A stretch of DNA of 64,000 bases, taken from assembly GCF_041075285.1 (NCBI RefSeq), contig NZ_CP163512.1, positions 3,658,001 through 3,722,000 of the forward strand, read 5' to 3'. The notes under the pieces were generated by a model that ran no database searches, had not been told where the DNA came from, and saw only the letters and a program-made list of their open reading frames with translations. This DNA is from Providencia rettgeri (lineage in GTDB: Bacteria > Pseudomonadota > Gammaproteobacteria > Enterobacterales > Enterobacteriaceae). The position numbers and the translations under genes are program-made. Below are positions 53,882-64,000 of this stretch, piece by piece (position 1 is the first letter of the stretch; each line of letters starts with the position of its first letter).

Positions 53882-55093
53882 TTATCTATTTTGCATAAGA
53901 ATAGTTTCAGGTAAATTTTCCGCACATGCAGCGGCAGAGCTCCACGCCCACTGGAAGTTATAACCGCCTAGCCAGCCTGTCACATCCACGACTTCACCGA
54001 TAAAATATAACCCTTCTGTTTTCAGTGAGCCCATTGTTTTCGACGAAATTTCATGGGTATCAACGCCGCCTAAAGTCACCTCTGCGGTGCGGTAACCTTC
54101 TGTTCCGTTGGGTTGAACTTGCCAGTTATGCAGCGTGTTATGCAAGGATTCAACTTGTGGATGGTTTAATTGCTTTAAGGGGCACTCAGGAATTTGCCCT
54201 TGGGCTTGCAGAGTTTCGATTAGCCGCTTAGGCAATAATTTTGCGAGGGTAGTTTTTAAAGATTGATTTGGGTGCTCTTGTTTTTCTTTCATGACAAACT
54301 CACCCAGTGATAGGTTCGGAAGTAAGTTAATACTCACATACTCACCGGGATTCCAGTAGCTAGATATTTGCAAAATAGCAGGACCCGAGAGGCCTCGATG
54401 GGTAAATAAAATATTTTCTTTAAAGAGTGTCCCATCTGCGGCTGTCACGGTCGCTGCCACGGAGATCCCTGAAAGGACTTGCAGAGCCTCTAACTGTGGT
54501 TTATGCAGGGTAAATGGAACAAGACCCGCTCGGGTGGGAATGATGGAGTGGCCAAATTGCTCTGCTAAACGGTAGCCGAACGGCGTAGCGCCTAAGCCCG
54601 GCATGGATAGCCCACCTGTAGCGACAACAAGTGAGCGAGCACTTACTTGATTTCCATTCACAGTGACTAAAAAGCCCTCTGGTATTTTTTCAACATAGGT
54701 AACTTCACTGCGGAGTTTTATCGAAATATTCGGTAAATTACACTCATTTTGCAGCATATCAACGATATCTTGTGCACTATTATCACAAAAAAGCTGACCC
54801 AATGTTTTCTCGTGATAAGGAATATTATATTTAGTGACCAAGTCGATAAAATCCCACTGTGTATAGCGAGCAAGTGCTGACTTACAGAAGTGGGGATTTG
54901 TCGAAATATAATGACTGTGCTCTGCATACATGTTCGTGAAATTGCAGCGTCCGCCTCCGGACATCAATATTTTTCTGCCTAATTTTTTGCCGTTATCAAG
55001 GACGAGGATATTGAGTCCGCGTTTACCTGCGAGTGAGGCACAAAATAGGCCAGCGGCACCTGCACCTAAAATAATAACGTCGATATTTTTCAC
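53882..55093 (-). CDS. yhiN: HI0933-family flavoprotein YhiN
   Basis: A 403-residue predicted FAD/NAD(P)-binding oxidoreductase. The N-terminal Rossmann motif is IILGAGAAGLFCA, followed by GRKILMSGGGRCNFTN, a hallmark of the family; the C-terminal FAD motif is GEVVDVTGWLGGYNFQWAW. Its physiological role is unknown. It borders the island on the right and belongs to the conserved yhiN-pitA neighbourhood. Confidence 0.92.
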   Translation of the reverse strand: MKNIDVIILGAGAAGLFCASLAGKRGLNILVLDNGKKLGRKILMSGGGRCNFTNMYAEHSHYISTNPHFCKSALARYTQWDFIDLVTKYNIPYHEKTLGQLFCDNSAQDIVDMLQNECNLPNISIKLRSEVTYVEKIPEGFLVTVNGNQVSARSLVVATGGLSMPGLGATPFGYRLAEQFGHSIIPTRAGLVPFTLHKPQLEALQVLSGISVAATVTAADGTLFKENILFTHRGLSGPAILQISSYWNPGEYVSINLLPNLSLGEFVMKEKQEHPNQSLKTTLAKLLPKRLIETLQAQGQIPECPLKQLNHPQVESLHNTLHNWQVQPNGTEGYRTAEVTLGGVDTHEISSKTMGSLKTEGLYFIGEVVDVTGWLGGYNFQWAWSSAAACAENLPETILMQNR

Positions 55094-55470
55094 GATTAGT
55101 TTCTCTATAGCTATTTGATTTTCAGCATAATTATATTATGTAGTGTGGCTATTTTACGTCATCTTGAGATGGTTGTAATGTAAAGCTTGGAACGAGATCG
55201 GATGAAAAGTGCGTAAGACGTATTATAATTAGAAAAATTCGCTCAAAAAGAACAAATAACTTTTATTTTCGGGAAATATCGTTAAAAAAGTTTCAAAATT
55301 TCAGAATAAGTTCGTTTTGGGTAATGCATTGAAATATATGGAGTAATTGCTATGAGGTGCTTTTTTGATGAGTAGTTAAATCAAAAAAAGGTTAGATTTT
55401 GCTTCCACCGCCAGCGTTTGTCACTGATAATGCGCCGCGTTCATGTCCAACATATAATGGCTTAACGTCT
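55094..55470. other. Intergenic region upstream of pitA
   Basis: About 380 bases between divergent yhiN and pitA, presumably with their promoters. An in-frame extension of pitA starts at 55399 but does not look like a PitA N-terminus. No other feature is seen. Confidence 0.4.
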
Positions 55471-56961
55471 ATGCTACATCTTTTTACAGGTTTAGAATTT
55501 CATACAGGTCTATTATTAGTTCTAGCACTGTTGTTTGTGCTGTTCTATGAGGCTATAAATGGCTTCCATGACACCGCTAATGCGGTAGCTACGGTTATTT
55601 ATACCAGAGCAATGCGGGCACAGTTCGCAGTTGTCATGGCAGGAGTTTTTAACTTTTTTGGTGTCTTGCTGGGAGGGTTGAGCGTTGCCTACGCGATTGT
55701 CCACCTCTTACCAACAGACCTCTTGCTTAATGTGAGCTCCGCTCACGGCCTTGCAATGGTCTTCTCATTGCTACTGGCTGCAATTATTTGGAACCTCGGA
55801 ACGTGGTACTTAGGTATCCCCGCATCCAGTTCCCATACACTGATTGGCGCTATTATCGGGGTGGGTTTAACCAACGCGATAGTGACTGATTCATCAGTAG
55901 TTGACGCCTTGAATATACCGAAAATGATCAGTATTTTCATGTCATTAATTCTTTCTCCAGCGATCGGTTTTGTGATTGCCGGTTTGATGATTTTCTTTTT
56001 GCGCCGTTATTGGAGCGGAACAAAGAAACGTCGCCGTATTCACTTAACACCAGCAGAACGTGAGAAAAAAGATGGTAAGCGTAAGCCACCATTTTGGACC
56101 CGTACCGCATTGATTTTATCCGCGGTTGGCGTCAGTTTCTCTCATGGTGCAAACGATGGTCAGAAAGGTATTGGTCTTATCATGCTTGTGCTGATTGGTG
56201 TTGCGCCAGCAGGTTTCGTCATGAACATGAACTCGAACGGTTATGATATCGCGAGAACCCATGACGCAGTGGTTCACCTGCAACAATACTATGAAACACA
56301 TAAGCCTGCGTTAAATCATGCAATTGAAAATACCCCGACGGTTGCTGAAACTAGCAATGAGCCAGGAGGGGAATTCCATTGTGATAGCTCACGTACAGGT
56401 GCAATTTTAAATCAGGCTCAAACGATGTTAAACGGCATCCAGAGCTATGAAGAGTTAACGCCTGACCAACGTAACCATGCACGCCGTTTATTGATGTGTA
56501 TCTCTGATACAGCAAACGCAGTGGCAAAATTACCTGAAACCAGAGCAAAAGATGCAAGCTTACTGAAAAAGCTCAGTAATGATCTGTTGTATACCGTGGA
56601 ATATGCACCACTGTGGATTATCATTGCGGTTGCTTTAGCCTTGTCTTTAGGCACCATGTTCGGTTGGCAGCGTGTTGCAGTCACTATCGGTGAGAAGATT
56701 GGTAAAAAAGGCATGACCTACGCACAAGGTGTGTCTGCACAGGTAACAGCAGCAGTATCGATTGGAGTGGCGAGTTATACTGGGATGCCTGTTTCAACAA
56801 CCCAAGTTTTATCTTCAGCCGTTGCTGGAACCATGGTTGTTGATGGCGGTGGTGTACAAACTAAAACAATCAAAAGTATTGCATTAGCTTGGTTACTGAC
56901 CTTACCAGTATCAATTGTACTGTCTGGTGGGTTGTACTGGCTATCTTTGCTGTTTATTTAA
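55471..56961 (+). CDS. pitA: Low-affinity inorganic phosphate transporter
   Basis: A proton-coupled transporter of metal phosphate in the inner membrane. Start chosen at [15 protein letters not shown], which matches the E. coli N-terminus (496 residues). It has the duplicated PHO4 signature ([33 protein letters not shown]) and about ten membrane segments; the central hydrophilic loop is at about 270-380. Confidence 0.96.
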   Translation: MLHLFTGLEFHTGLLLVLALLFVLFYEAINGFHDTANAVATVIYTRAMRAQFAVVMAGVFNFFGVLLGGLSVAYAIVHLLPTDLLLNVSSAHGLAMVFSLLLAAIIWNLGTWYLGIPASSSHTLIGAIIGVGLTNAIVTDSSVVDALNIPKMISIFMSLILSPAIGFVIAGLMIFFLRRYWSGTKKRRRIHLTPAEREKKDGKRKPPFWTRTALILSAVGVSFSHGANDGQKGIGLIMLVLIGVAPAGFVMNMNSNGYDIARTHDAVVHLQQYYETHKPALNHAIENTPTVAETSNEPGGEFHCDSSRTGAILNQAQTMLNGIQSYEELTPDQRNHARRLLMCISDTANAVAKLPETRAKDASLLKKLSNDLLYTVEYAPLWIIIAVALALSLGTMFGWQRVAVTIGEKIGKKGMTYAQGVSAQVTAAVSIGVASYTGMPVSTTQVLSSAVAGTMVVDGGGVQTKTIKSIALAWLLTLPVSIVLSGGLYWLSLLFI

Positions 56962-57031
56962 CAGTATTTCACTTGGCTTCACTGTTGTGAAGCTGTCAAA
57001 AGTGACATGAACATAGTGATATTAAAATAAC

Positions 57032-57068
57032 AAATAGTGATGACCGTAAGGGCATCACTATTTTTTTC
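57032..57068. terminator. Terminator between pitA and uspB
   Basis: AAATAGTGATG pairs with CATCACTATTT around an 8-base loop and is followed by T residues. It can serve both convergent genes. Confidence 0.75.
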
Positions 57069-57093
57069 TCATTTTTTTCGTTAAGAAAACCCG

Positions 57094-57429
57094 TTATCCT
57101 GCCATTAAAAGATAAGCTAAGCTTACGATAACAAGAATGCTGAGCCGGCTTATCGTCATAAACTGCTTGCGAATCCGCTCACAACGGGCGATGACTTCAG
57201 GATCATAATGCTCAAGATACTGTTTACTATTGATGTATCGGACAAGCCGAAGTTGCTTGTTCAGTTGACCATGTGTGGTGAAAAAACCATTGCCATCAAC
57301 GGATTGGTAGAGTAGCGGATCAGAATCTCGCAAAATAGACAATAAAACGCGAATTGAAGAAAAATAACGCATCATATTCAAGATGCACAAAATGCAGAGC
57401 GCCCAAAATAAAGCAATCATACTGAACAT
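57094..57429 (-). CDS. uspB: Universal stress protein B
   Basis: A 111-residue inner-membrane protein, exactly the E. coli length, with hydrophobic segments at both ends. Start chosen at [11 protein letters not shown], preceded by AAGGAGGGG. Conserved [19 protein letters not shown] is visible. It is divergent from uspA, as in E. coli; its function is tied to stationary-phase ethanol resistance. Confidence 0.94.
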   Translation of the reverse strand: MFSMIALFWALCILCILNMMRYFSSIRVLLSILRDSDPLLYQSVDGNGFFTTHGQLNKQLRLVRYINSKQYLEHYDPEVIARCERIRKQFMTISRLSILVIVSLAYLLMAG

Positions 57430-57874
57430 AATCCCCTCCTTAGAAACCCAGCTCACAGCACCTGTCAAAAAGGAAATACAGCAAGATATTTTATTTATAC
57501 TCAGTCATTTCATTGTAGGATAAATATTTGTTTAAAAAAAGTACATCCCCCTCAAAAATATGATTACTTTTTGTTTATATTCAAAAAATACTTTATGAGT
57601 GCTTATCATTGGACATCACACTTATGTATGAAATTGTGTTGTACTTTACCCAAAGATGTGTAGCCATAACTCGAATTGTTTAGGTGAATATATTAATATT
57701 GAATGAATGATGTTATTGTTTTATAAAATGTTATATGCGCTTATGATTTTGAGATTAATCTGCTTAGATGTGATCAAAGCAACACTTAATTATCACAATT
57801 AACAGGTATAGTATTATTAAGATGTGGTGAAGGTATAACCACTGGATTAATCAGCATTCGGAAGGAGTTTACTT
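57430..57874. other. Divergent promoter region uspB / uspA
   Basis: About 440 AT-rich bases with the promoters of both stress genes. No further gene or hairpin is seen. Confidence 0.45.
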
Positions 57875-58309
57875 ATGGCTTACAAACATATTCTTGTTGC
57901 GGTAGATTTATCACCTGAAAGTAAAATATTACTGGATAAGGCTGTCTCTATGGCTAAACCTTACGGTGCCAAAGTCTCCATGATCCATGTTGATGTGAAC
58001 TATTCAGACCTGTACACCGGTCTTATTGATGTCAATTTAGGCGATATGCAGCAACGCATTACTGACGAAACCCGTAATGCGCTGAAAGACTTATCTGCGG
58101 GTGCAGGTTATGAAATCCAAGAAACGCTAAGTGGTAGTGGCGATCTTGGTCAAGTACTGGTTGATGCGATTAAAAAATATGACATGGACTTAGTGGTCTG
58201 TGGTCACCACCAAGATTTCTGGAGCAAACTGATGTCGTCTGCTCGTCAGTTAATCAATACAGTTCATGTGGATATGTTGATTGTCCCGCTAAATGACGAC
58301 GAAGAATAA
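57875..58309 (+). CDS. uspA: Universal stress protein A
   Basis: 144 residues, the E. coli length, beginning [18 protein letters not shown] cytoplasmic stress protein of the non-ATP-binding UspA class: the C-terminal sequence [20 protein letters not shown] is typical of UspA. GGAAGGAG precedes the start. Confidence 0.96.
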   Translation: MAYKHILVAVDLSPESKILLDKAVSMAKPYGAKVSMIHVDVNYSDLYTGLIDVNLGDMQQRITDETRNALKDLSAGAGYEIQETLSGSGDLGQVLVDAIKKYDMDLVVCGHHQDFWSKLMSSARQLINTVHVDMLIVPLNDDEE

Positions 58310-58341
58310 TCTATCTCCCAGAATTTGAAATATTATTCACT

Positions 58342-58375
58342 AAAAACGCTTGCTTATGCAGGCGTTTTTTTTTGT
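58342..58375 (+). terminator. Rho-independent terminator after uspA
   Basis: AACGCTTGC pairs with GCAGGCGTT around TTAT and is followed by a run of T residues. Confidence 0.8.
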
Positions 58376-58577
58376 GACAAAATATGTCATTCAGGATAGA
58401 TATTGGCAGGTCAAGCATTTTTTTTTGCAATATAGTGAAAAAAAACCTTGAATTTAGAATACAAACTAATGATATATTCAATAGGCAAAACACAAATCAA
58501 CCTCACATTTCCTAAAAATAATGACAAGAAAGAGTGAGGCACATCACAACAACTACACGTTAAAAAGGAAGACATAG

Positions 58578-59912
58578 ATGACACAATCACTATCTTCATT
58601 CTTGGAGTCTGTCCAAAAAAGAGACCCTTCACAACCTGAGTTTCTACAAGCGGTGCGTGAAGTATTCACTTCCCTTTGGCCATTTCTTGAGCAAAATACA
58701 AAGTACCGCGACCAAGCACTTCTTGAGCGCTTCGTCGAGCCGGAAAGAGTGATCCAATTCCGAGTGTGTTGGATGGACGACCAAGGCAAAGTCCAAGTCA
58801 ACCGCGCATGGCGTGTGCAATTTAGCTCAGCCATCGGTCCATTTAAAGGCGGTATGCGTTTCCATCCATCTGTTAACTTATCCATTCTGAAATTCCTAGG
58901 CTTCGAACAAACACTGAAAAACGCATTGACTACCTTACCGATGGGGGGAGGAAAAGGCGGTTCAGATTTCGATCCTAAAGGGAAAAGCACAGGTGAAGTG
59001 ATGCGTTTCTGCCAAGCATTGATGACAGAGCTGTATCGCCACATTGGTTCAAACACTGACGTACCTGCGGGTGATATTGGTGTTGGGGCGCGTGAAGTTG
59101 GCTTTATGACAGGTATGATGAAAAAGCTGTCTAATGACACTTCTTGCGTATTTACCGGGAAAGGCTTGTCTTTCGGCGGTAGCTTAATTCGCCCTGAGGC
59201 AACCGGTTACGGCTTAGTGTATTTCACTAATGCGATGTTGCAGCGCCATGGCTTAAGCTTTGATGGTATGCGTGTTGCTGTTTCAGGTTCGGGTAACGTG
59301 GCACAGTACACCATTGAAAAATGCATGGAACTGGGGGCGAAAGTCGTTACTGCATCTGATTCTAGCGGTACTGTGGTTGATGAAGCTGGCTTTACGGCGG
59401 AAAAATTAGCGCGCTTAGAAGAAATCAAAAACAACTATGGTCGTATTGAAGAATACGCGAAAGAGTTTGGGTTAACTTACTTAGCTGGTCAGCAACCTTG
59501 GAATGTTCCGGTTGATATCGCACTGCCATGTGCAACACAAAATGAGCTGGATATTGATGCAGCGAAAGTGTTAATTAAAAATGGCGTTAAAGCGGTCGCT
59601 GAGGGCGCAAACATGCCGACGACAATCCCTGCAACAGAACTGTTCCTTGAAGCTGGCGTGTTATTTGCTCCAGGTAAAGCTGCTAACGCAGGCGGTGTGG
59701 CGACATCAGGTCTGGAAATGGCGCAGAACGCAGCTCGTCTTAGCTGGAAAGCAGAAAAAGTTGATGCGCGCTTACACCACATCATGTTGGATATTCACCA
59801 CCACTGTGTTGAGTTCGGCGGTGAAGGAAAACAAACCAACTATGTTCAAGGTGCAAACATCGCAGGCTTTGTAAAAGTCGCTGATGCAATGCTTGGGCAG
59901 GGTGTGTTGTAA
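58578..59912 (+). CDS. gdhA: NADP-specific glutamate dehydrogenase
   Basis: Ammonia assimilation: 2-oxoglutarate, ammonium and NADPH to glutamate. The 444-residue product has LPMGGGKGGSDFDPKGKS with the catalytic Lys, the PAGDIGVGAREVGFM motif and the Rossmann segment VAVSGSGNVAQYTIEK. AAAAAGGAAG precedes the ATG. It stands between uspA and rsmJ; in E. coli gdhA lies elsewhere, so this is a lineage-specific arrangement. Confidence 0.96.
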   Translation: MTQSLSSFLESVQKRDPSQPEFLQAVREVFTSLWPFLEQNTKYRDQALLERFVEPERVIQFRVCWMDDQGKVQVNRAWRVQFSSAIGPFKGGMRFHPSVNLSILKFLGFEQTLKNALTTLPMGGGKGGSDFDPKGKSTGEVMRFCQALMTELYRHIGSNTDVPAGDIGVGAREVGFMTGMMKKLSNDTSCVFTGKGLSFGGSLIRPEATGYGLVYFTNAMLQRHGLSFDGMRVAVSGSGNVAQYTIEKCMELGAKVVTASDSSGTVVDEAGFTAEKLARLEEIKNNYGRIEEYAKEFGLTYLAGQQPWNVPVDIALPCATQNELDIDAAKVLIKNGVKAVAEGANMPTTIPATELFLEAGVLFAPGKAANAGGVATSGLEMAQNAARLSWKAEKVDARLHHIMLDIHHHCVEFGGEGKQTNYVQGANIAGFVKVADAMLGQGVL

Positions 59913-59923
59913 TTCTCTGACAA

Positions 59924-59986
59924 AAAAACGTACGCGAAAGGGCGGCTGTAACATACTGATAATTCACCTGTACATACGCCCTTCGC
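59924..59986. terminator. Probable bidirectional terminator between gdhA and rsmJ
   Basis: GCGAAAGGGCG and CGCCCTTCGC can pair (one bulge) across a loop of about 30 bases. On the minus strand the stem is followed by GTACG and seven T residues. Confidence 0.45.
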
Positions 59987-59988
59987 CG

Positions 59989-60765
59989 TTACGTTCCATC
60001 GTTGTTTTTAACACACGGGTAGATATCGAATCGATGGCTTTTTGTTGTTACCGCTGACGGCGCTTTTTGTCCCGCGAGGGGCTCTGCGTAGTCAGGGCGT
60101 TTTACCACGACACGGCGTTTGGCTAAGGCAATCGCGGGCGCTAATAACGCATCTGCATCATCATCCGCTCCCACCAATGACTGAAACACCCGCATCTCTT
60201 TCTTAACTAACGCACTTTTTTGCCGATGTGGGTACATCGGGTCAAGATAGATAACATCTGGCGCAGGGGTTATTTCACTCAATGCAGTAATACTCGATGC
60301 ATGGATTAGGGACATGCGTTGTTGCAGCCATGAGCCGATTTCTGCATCTTGATAACCACGCTGTAGACCATCGTCAAGCAATGCAGCGACCACAGGGTGG
60401 CGTTCTAACATGCGAACACGGCAACCAAGAGCAGCAAGCACAAACGCATCGCGACCTAACCCTGCGGTGGCATCAATTACATCAGGTAAATACGCTTTTT
60501 TGATCCCAACAGCTTTGGCAACGGCTTCACCACGCCCACCACCAAATTTGCGGCGGTGTGCCATCGCCCCAGAAACAAAATCAACAAAAATACCGCCAAG
60601 CTTAGGCTCGTCAAGTTTACGTAATTGCAGATTTTCACGGGTAAGTACCAGCGCCATTGTGGCGTCTGGCGTATGAGAAAGTTGCCATTTTTCAGAAAGT
60701 TGGGAAAGGGTGCTTTGATCAGCACCCTCCTCACAGATCAACTGGATCTTAATGTGATTAGCCAT
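59989..60765 (-). CDS. rsmJ: 16S rRNA (guanine(1516)-N(2))-methyltransferase
   Basis: A SAM-dependent rRNA methyltransferase. The 258-residue product has the conserved [20 protein letters not shown], the SAM motif [16 protein letters not shown] and the catalytic DPMYP (in [20 protein letters not shown]). It overlaps the prlC stop by 8 bases, so the two are one transcription unit as in E. coli. Confidence 0.96.
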   Translation of the reverse strand: MANHIKIQLICEEGADQSTLSQLSEKWQLSHTPDATMALVLTRENLQLRKLDEPKLGGIFVDFVSGAMAHRRKFGGGRGEAVAKAVGIKKAYLPDVIDATAGLGRDAFVLAALGCRVRMLERHPVVAALLDDGLQRGYQDAEIGSWLQQRMSLIHASSITALSEITPAPDVIYLDPMYPHRQKSALVKKEMRVFQSLVGADDDADALLAPAIALAKRRVVVKRPDYAEPLAGQKAPSAVTTKSHRFDIYPCVKNNDGT

Positions 60766-62800
60766 GAATACCGTAGCTCTTCAACATCGCATCGAGTTCG
60801 GGTTTGCGACCACGGAAACGTTCAAACAACGCCATTGGCTCTTCAGAACCGCCACGGCTTAAAATATTGTCAAGGAACGATTGACCAGTTTGGCGGTTAA
60901 AAATGCCTTCTTCGCTAAAGCGTGAGTAGGCGTCTGCCGCCAAGACATCAGCCCATAGATAGCTGTAGTAACCCGCTGCGTAGCCGCCTGCAAAAATATG
61001 GCTAAAGGCATGTGGGAAGCGCGCCCATTTTGGCGATGGCACCACAGCGACTTTCTCTTTAATTGCATATAACGTTGGCATAACTTGCGCACCTTTTGCA
61101 GGGTCATACTCTGCGTGTAAGGTGAAATCAAACAGACCAAATTCCAATTGACGTAGAACAAACATCGCGGATTGGTAGTTTTTCGCGGCTAACATGCTTT
61201 GTAGCATTTCTGCTGGTAATGGTTCACCCGTTTCATAGTGACCAGAAATAAATTCTAGTGCTTCAGGTTCCCAACACCAATTTTCCATAAACTGACTGGG
61301 TAATTCCACTGCATCCCATGGCACACCATTGATGCCAGCGACATCCGCGACATCAATTTGCGTCAACATATGGTGTAAGCCGTGGCCAAACTCATGGAAC
61401 AGGGTGATCACTTCGTCATGAGTAAAGAGTGCGGGTTTATCGCCTAATGGTTGATTAAAGTTACATGTCAGGTAAGCCACCGGATTTTGCAACGAACCAT
61501 CTTTGTGCACCATGCGACCCACACAATCATCCATCCACGCTCCGCCGCGTTTGTGTTCACGTGCATAGAGGTCAAGGTAGAAGCTACCGCGCAATGTATT
61601 GCTATCGTCATACAGTTCGAAGAAACGCACATCTTTATGCCATGTTTCCACGTCATTGCGTTCTTTGGCGGTTAAACCATAAATACGATGAACAACTTCA
61701 AACAAACCGTTTAGAACGCGCTGCTCAGGGAAGTAAGGGCGTAATTGCTCATCGCTTAATGAGAATTTATGCTGTTTTTGTTTTTCGCTGTAATAGGCCA
61801 AATCCCATGACTCTAGTGTTTCAACGCCATAGTGTTCTTTGGCGAAAGCCGTAAGTTCAGCGAGCTCATCTTTACCTTGCTGGTGGGCGCGATCAGCTAA
61901 ATTATTGAGAAAACTTAAAACTTGTTCAGGCGATTCCGCCATTTTTGTTGCCAGAGATTTCTCTGCGTAGTTTTTGAACCCCAATAACTGGGCTAGCTCA
62001 TGGCGTAGAGCCATTAACTCATCGATAAGCTCGCTGTTATCCCACTTACCCGCATTTGGGCCTTGGTCTGAGGCTCGAGTGCTGTATGCATGGCTCATTT
62101 CACGGCGCAACTCAGCGTTATCTGCGTAGGTCATGACGGGAAGGTAGCTTGGCATATCAAGGGTTAAGAGGTAACCTGTTTCACCTTTGGCTTCCGCCAT
62201 GGCTTTAGCTGCTGCGATAGCACTTTCAGGCATCCCTGCTAATTCTTTTTCATCTTTAATCAGCTTCGTCCAGCCCATTGTCGCATCAAGTACATTATTG
62301 CTAAATTTAGAGGCTATCTCCGACAAACGTGCAACAATTTCACCATAACGTTGCTGTTTTTCAACTGGCAAACCAATGCCGGATAATTCGAAATCACGTA
62401 AGGTATTTTCGATAGATTTGCGTTGTGCTTGGCTAAGTGAATTAAATTCCGCACTTTCTTTTAAGGATTTATACGCTTGGTATAAAGGTTCGTGCTGACC
62501 CATCCAGGTACTAAATTCAGACAACAGCGGTAAACATTGTTCGTAGGCCTCACGCAGTTCAGGGCTATTCTTCACGGAGTGCAGATGACTTACTGGTGAC
62601 CAGACGCGAGACAGCTTATCGCTGGCTTCTTCTAACGGCTGGCATAAGTTATCCCATGTATAGTGGTTGGTCGCATTTAGGAGATTTTCAACCGTTTGGC
62701 GATACTCGGTGAGCACGTGCTCGACAGCAGGAAAAACGTGTGCAGGTTCAATACTCGAAAAGCGGGGTAATGCAGAATCGGCTAATAATGAATTTGTCAT
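60758..62800 (-). CDS. prlC: Oligopeptidase A
   Basis: A cytoplasmic M3-family zinc metallopeptidase that degrades oligopeptides, including cleaved signal peptides. Start chosen at MTNSLLADS, preceded by AGGA at suitable spacing (680 residues, the E. coli length). The zinc site HEFGH is in [13 protein letters not shown], with the downstream Glu in [15 protein letters not shown]. Confidence 0.96.
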   Translation of the reverse strand: MTNSLLADSALPRFSSIEPAHVFPAVEHVLTEYRQTVENLLNATNHYTWDNLCQPLEEASDKLSRVWSPVSHLHSVKNSPELREAYEQCLPLLSEFSTWMGQHEPLYQAYKSLKESAEFNSLSQAQRKSIENTLRDFELSGIGLPVEKQQRYGEIVARLSEIASKFSNNVLDATMGWTKLIKDEKELAGMPESAIAAAKAMAEAKGETGYLLTLDMPSYLPVMTYADNAELRREMSHAYSTRASDQGPNAGKWDNSELIDELMALRHELAQLLGFKNYAEKSLATKMAESPEQVLSFLNNLADRAHQQGKDELAELTAFAKEHYGVETLESWDLAYYSEKQKQHKFSLSDEQLRPYFPEQRVLNGLFEVVHRIYGLTAKERNDVETWHKDVRFFELYDDSNTLRGSFYLDLYAREHKRGGAWMDDCVGRMVHKDGSLQNPVAYLTCNFNQPLGDKPALFTHDEVITLFHEFGHGLHHMLTQIDVADVAGINGVPWDAVELPSQFMENWCWEPEALEFISGHYETGEPLPAEMLQSMLAAKNYQSAMFVLRQLEFGLFDFTLHAEYDPAKGAQVMPTLYAIKEKVAVVPSPKWARFPHAFSHIFAGGYAAGYYSYLWADVLAADAYSRFSEEGIFNRQTGQSFLDNILSRGGSEEPMALFERFRGRKPELDAMLKSYGIHG

Positions 62801-63064
62801 AAAAAACATCCTGTGATTGCAGGCTTGTGCTCGTAGGCCAAGGCTTACAGTGTTGACAATAAAAGTTAAACGGCGAACTTATCCCTAAAACGGTTTATGT
62901 TATAGGGTAATAAAACCAGCACACCATTATGAATATAAGAAAGTATATGGGGGCGGATATGCAAACCTCAATATCAAGATAACGTTTTTTCTTGTCAGCA
63001 CTTATCAATAAATGGGATTTTTATTAGCTTTTATCAATAAAGGTGATAGTTGTAGTTTCAATGC
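62801..63064. other. Divergent upstream region of prlC and selC
   Basis: About 260 bases, holding the prlC promoter region. No gene is seen; the selC promoter elements are just to the right. Confidence 0.4.
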
Positions 63065-63093
63065 TTTAGAAAATAATGAATTCAGTCTATAAT
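63065..63093 (+). promoter_or_regulatory. Probable selC promoter
   Basis: A perfect -10 TATAAT (63088-63093) with a 17-base spacer to TTTAGA (63065-63070), about 19 bases before the tRNA. Confidence 0.5.
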
Positions 63094-63111
63094 TACTCTC
63101 CAATCTATAGA

Positions 63112-63206
63112 GGAAGATCGTCGTCTCCGGTGAGGCGGCTGGACTTCAAATCCAGTTGGGGCTGCCAGCAGTCCCGGGCAGGTTCGACTCCTGTGATCTT
63201 CCGCCA
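63112..63206 (+). tRNA. selC: tRNA-Sec (UCA)
   Basis: 95 bases, including the encoded CCA, differing from E. coli selC at only two positions that I can see (both in the variable arm). Anticodon TCA is at 63146-63148. It has the long acceptor and variable arms of selenocysteine tRNA. Its 3' end is a common integration site for P4-type islands, and integrase debris follows here. Confidence 0.98.
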
Positions 63207-63374
63207 CTCAAGTTCAATACACCTCCGCTGAAGTCAATTAAACCCTTGAAATTAAACATATAAAAGCAATTCATCGTCAACTCAGTTCAACTGGGATCAT
63301 TATAGGTAGCTGTATCTTGTACCTTTAAATTCTCATTTTTGATTGTAACAGATAGGGTTTACGGTGGTTTTGTT

Positions 63375-63581
63375 ATGGCTCTGGGTAATATAAAAATTAA
63401 AACGGCGAAGCCGCTAGATAAGCTCTACAAACTTTCTGATTCGAAAGGGTTATATCTTCTGATAGTGGGTCGTAACGGCTTGCTTGTCAGACCCGTGTGC
63501 GAAATGCAAGCCGCCGAGAGCTACGGCTACGTCGTCATGACCAAATCTCAGGGATCCAAGTGCCTGAAATTATTCTTTTGA
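63375..63581 (+). pseudogene. Remnant of a P4-type integrase (N-terminal piece)
   Basis: The frame starts MALGNIKIKTAKPLDKLYKL, then SDSKGLYLLI, the standard N-terminus of P4/CP4-family integrases (DUF4102). After GRNG the similarity stops and the remaining about 35 residues are unrelated, ending at a TGA, so most of the about 400-residue gene is deleted. It lies 170 bases after selC in the expected orientation. Confidence 0.85.
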
Positions 63582-63608
63582 ATAGCCACGATGGCACAAG
63601 CAGCTATT

Positions 63609-64000
63609 AGATGCTGCCGGGGTTATTTAGAGCAGTATGCTCGAACGGTTTAGTCTGCGGAGATACCTTTGGTGAAGTGCATGTCTCACATAAAGGCGAT
63701 GTTGTCGGGAAGGCCATTGAAGGGACCTAGAGGTGCTAGAAACCTTTGAAGCTTTAGCTGAAAAGCGTGAACAGATGCAATCACTATTTTTACAGCCACC
63801 AGCACAACAAGCTTTGGCACAAGCGGCTTTAACTTATCGCTTTGGTGAGGAGCATCAACCGATTACCGAGGGGCAAGTATTACAGCCTCGCCGTTGGGAG
63901 GATAAGAAAGATGATCTCTGGACGGTATATCAGCGTTTACAGGAGAATTTAATCAAGGGAGGATTATCGGGAAAGAATGCGAAAGGTAAGCGAGCTCGAA
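63609..64000 (+). pseudogene. Frameshifted DUF932 family gene remnant, running off the right edge
   Basis: Reading from ATG at about 63611, LPGLFRAVCSNGLVCGDTFG, then EVHVSHKGDVVGKAIEG, is typical of DUF932 proteins (YfjQ-type, common on P4-like islands). A stop follows, and the family sequence resumes one frame over at EVLETFEALAEKREQM and goes on to the right edge (DDLWTVYQRLQENLIKGGL). The 5' part is missing and there is a small deletion at about 63722-63730. Confidence 0.8.

Noticed and set aside
58553..59140. 195-codon frame antisense to gdhA
   Set aside because: gdhA is certain on the other strand; the antisense frame is a by-product of its codon usage.
61465..61854. 129-codon frame antisense to prlC
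   Set aside because: prlC is intact and conserved across this stretch; the antisense frame shows no family.
1..64000. CRISPR array, insertion sequence or rRNA operon
   Set aside because: No regularly spaced repeats, transposase frames or rRNA sequence were seen in the window.

Overview
The window looks like a chromosomal segment of a Morganellaceae enterobacterium, most likely Providencia. This rests on AT-rich enterobacterial housekeeping genes in familiar E. coli-like blocks (trpS-gph-rpe-dam-damX-aroB-aroK-hof-mrcA; nudE-igaA-hslR-hslO-pckA; yhhW-ryhB; pitA-uspB-uspA; rsmJ-prlC-selC). The species is inferred from protein style and gene order, not from a search.

Layout. 1-4.6 kb: the 3' end of an unidentified gene, a coiled-coil protein whose 5' end is out of frame across a run of ten A residues, and a two-gene ABC transporter of the siderophore-uptake type. 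5.0-24.6 kb: core genes, including a pilus-like DNA-uptake operon (hofM, N, O, Q) in which hofP appears to be collapsed into hofQ. 24.8 kb: the iron-stress small RNA RyhB with a Fur box. 25.1-53.8 kb: a strongly AT-rich island of about 29 kb encoding a complete SPI-2-like (Ssa/Esc family) type III secretion system (T3SS). 53.9-62.8 kb: core genes yhiN, pitA, uspB, uspA, gdhA, rsmJ, prlC. 63.1-64.0 kb: tRNA-Sec (selC) followed by decayed pieces of a P4-type integrase and a DUF932 gene, the remains of an old selC island.

The T3SS island has five transcription blocks. (a) A leftward translocon block: SseB-like filament, SseA-like and SscA-like chaperones, SseC-like translocator, an extra 289-residue protein, SseD-like translocator, SseE-like protein and an SsrB-like response regulator. 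(b) A rightward block: an AraC regulator, then SctF, SsaH, SctI, SctJ, SctK, SctL, SctW, SsaM, SctV, SctN, SctO, SctP and SctQ. (c) A leftward export-apparatus block: SctR, S, T, U and an unknown lipoprotein. (d) A rightward SsrA-like hybrid kinase that has no sensor domain. (e) A leftward block: SpiC-like protein, SctC secretin, SctD, SsaE and an InvB/Spa15-like chaperone. At the right edge is a 681-residue SopA-like HECT-type E3 ligase effector with the conserved catalytic cysteine.

Most notable points: an SPI-1-type effector/chaperone pair (SopA-like plus InvB-like) sits inside an SPI-2-type secretion locus; the kinase has lost its input domain and lies about 20 kb from its presumed response regulator; an unrecognised protein lies between the two pore-forming translocators; the export-apparatus genes are inverted and end in a candidate pilotin lipoprotein; and a possible frameshift or slippage-controlled coiled-coil gene lies at the left end.
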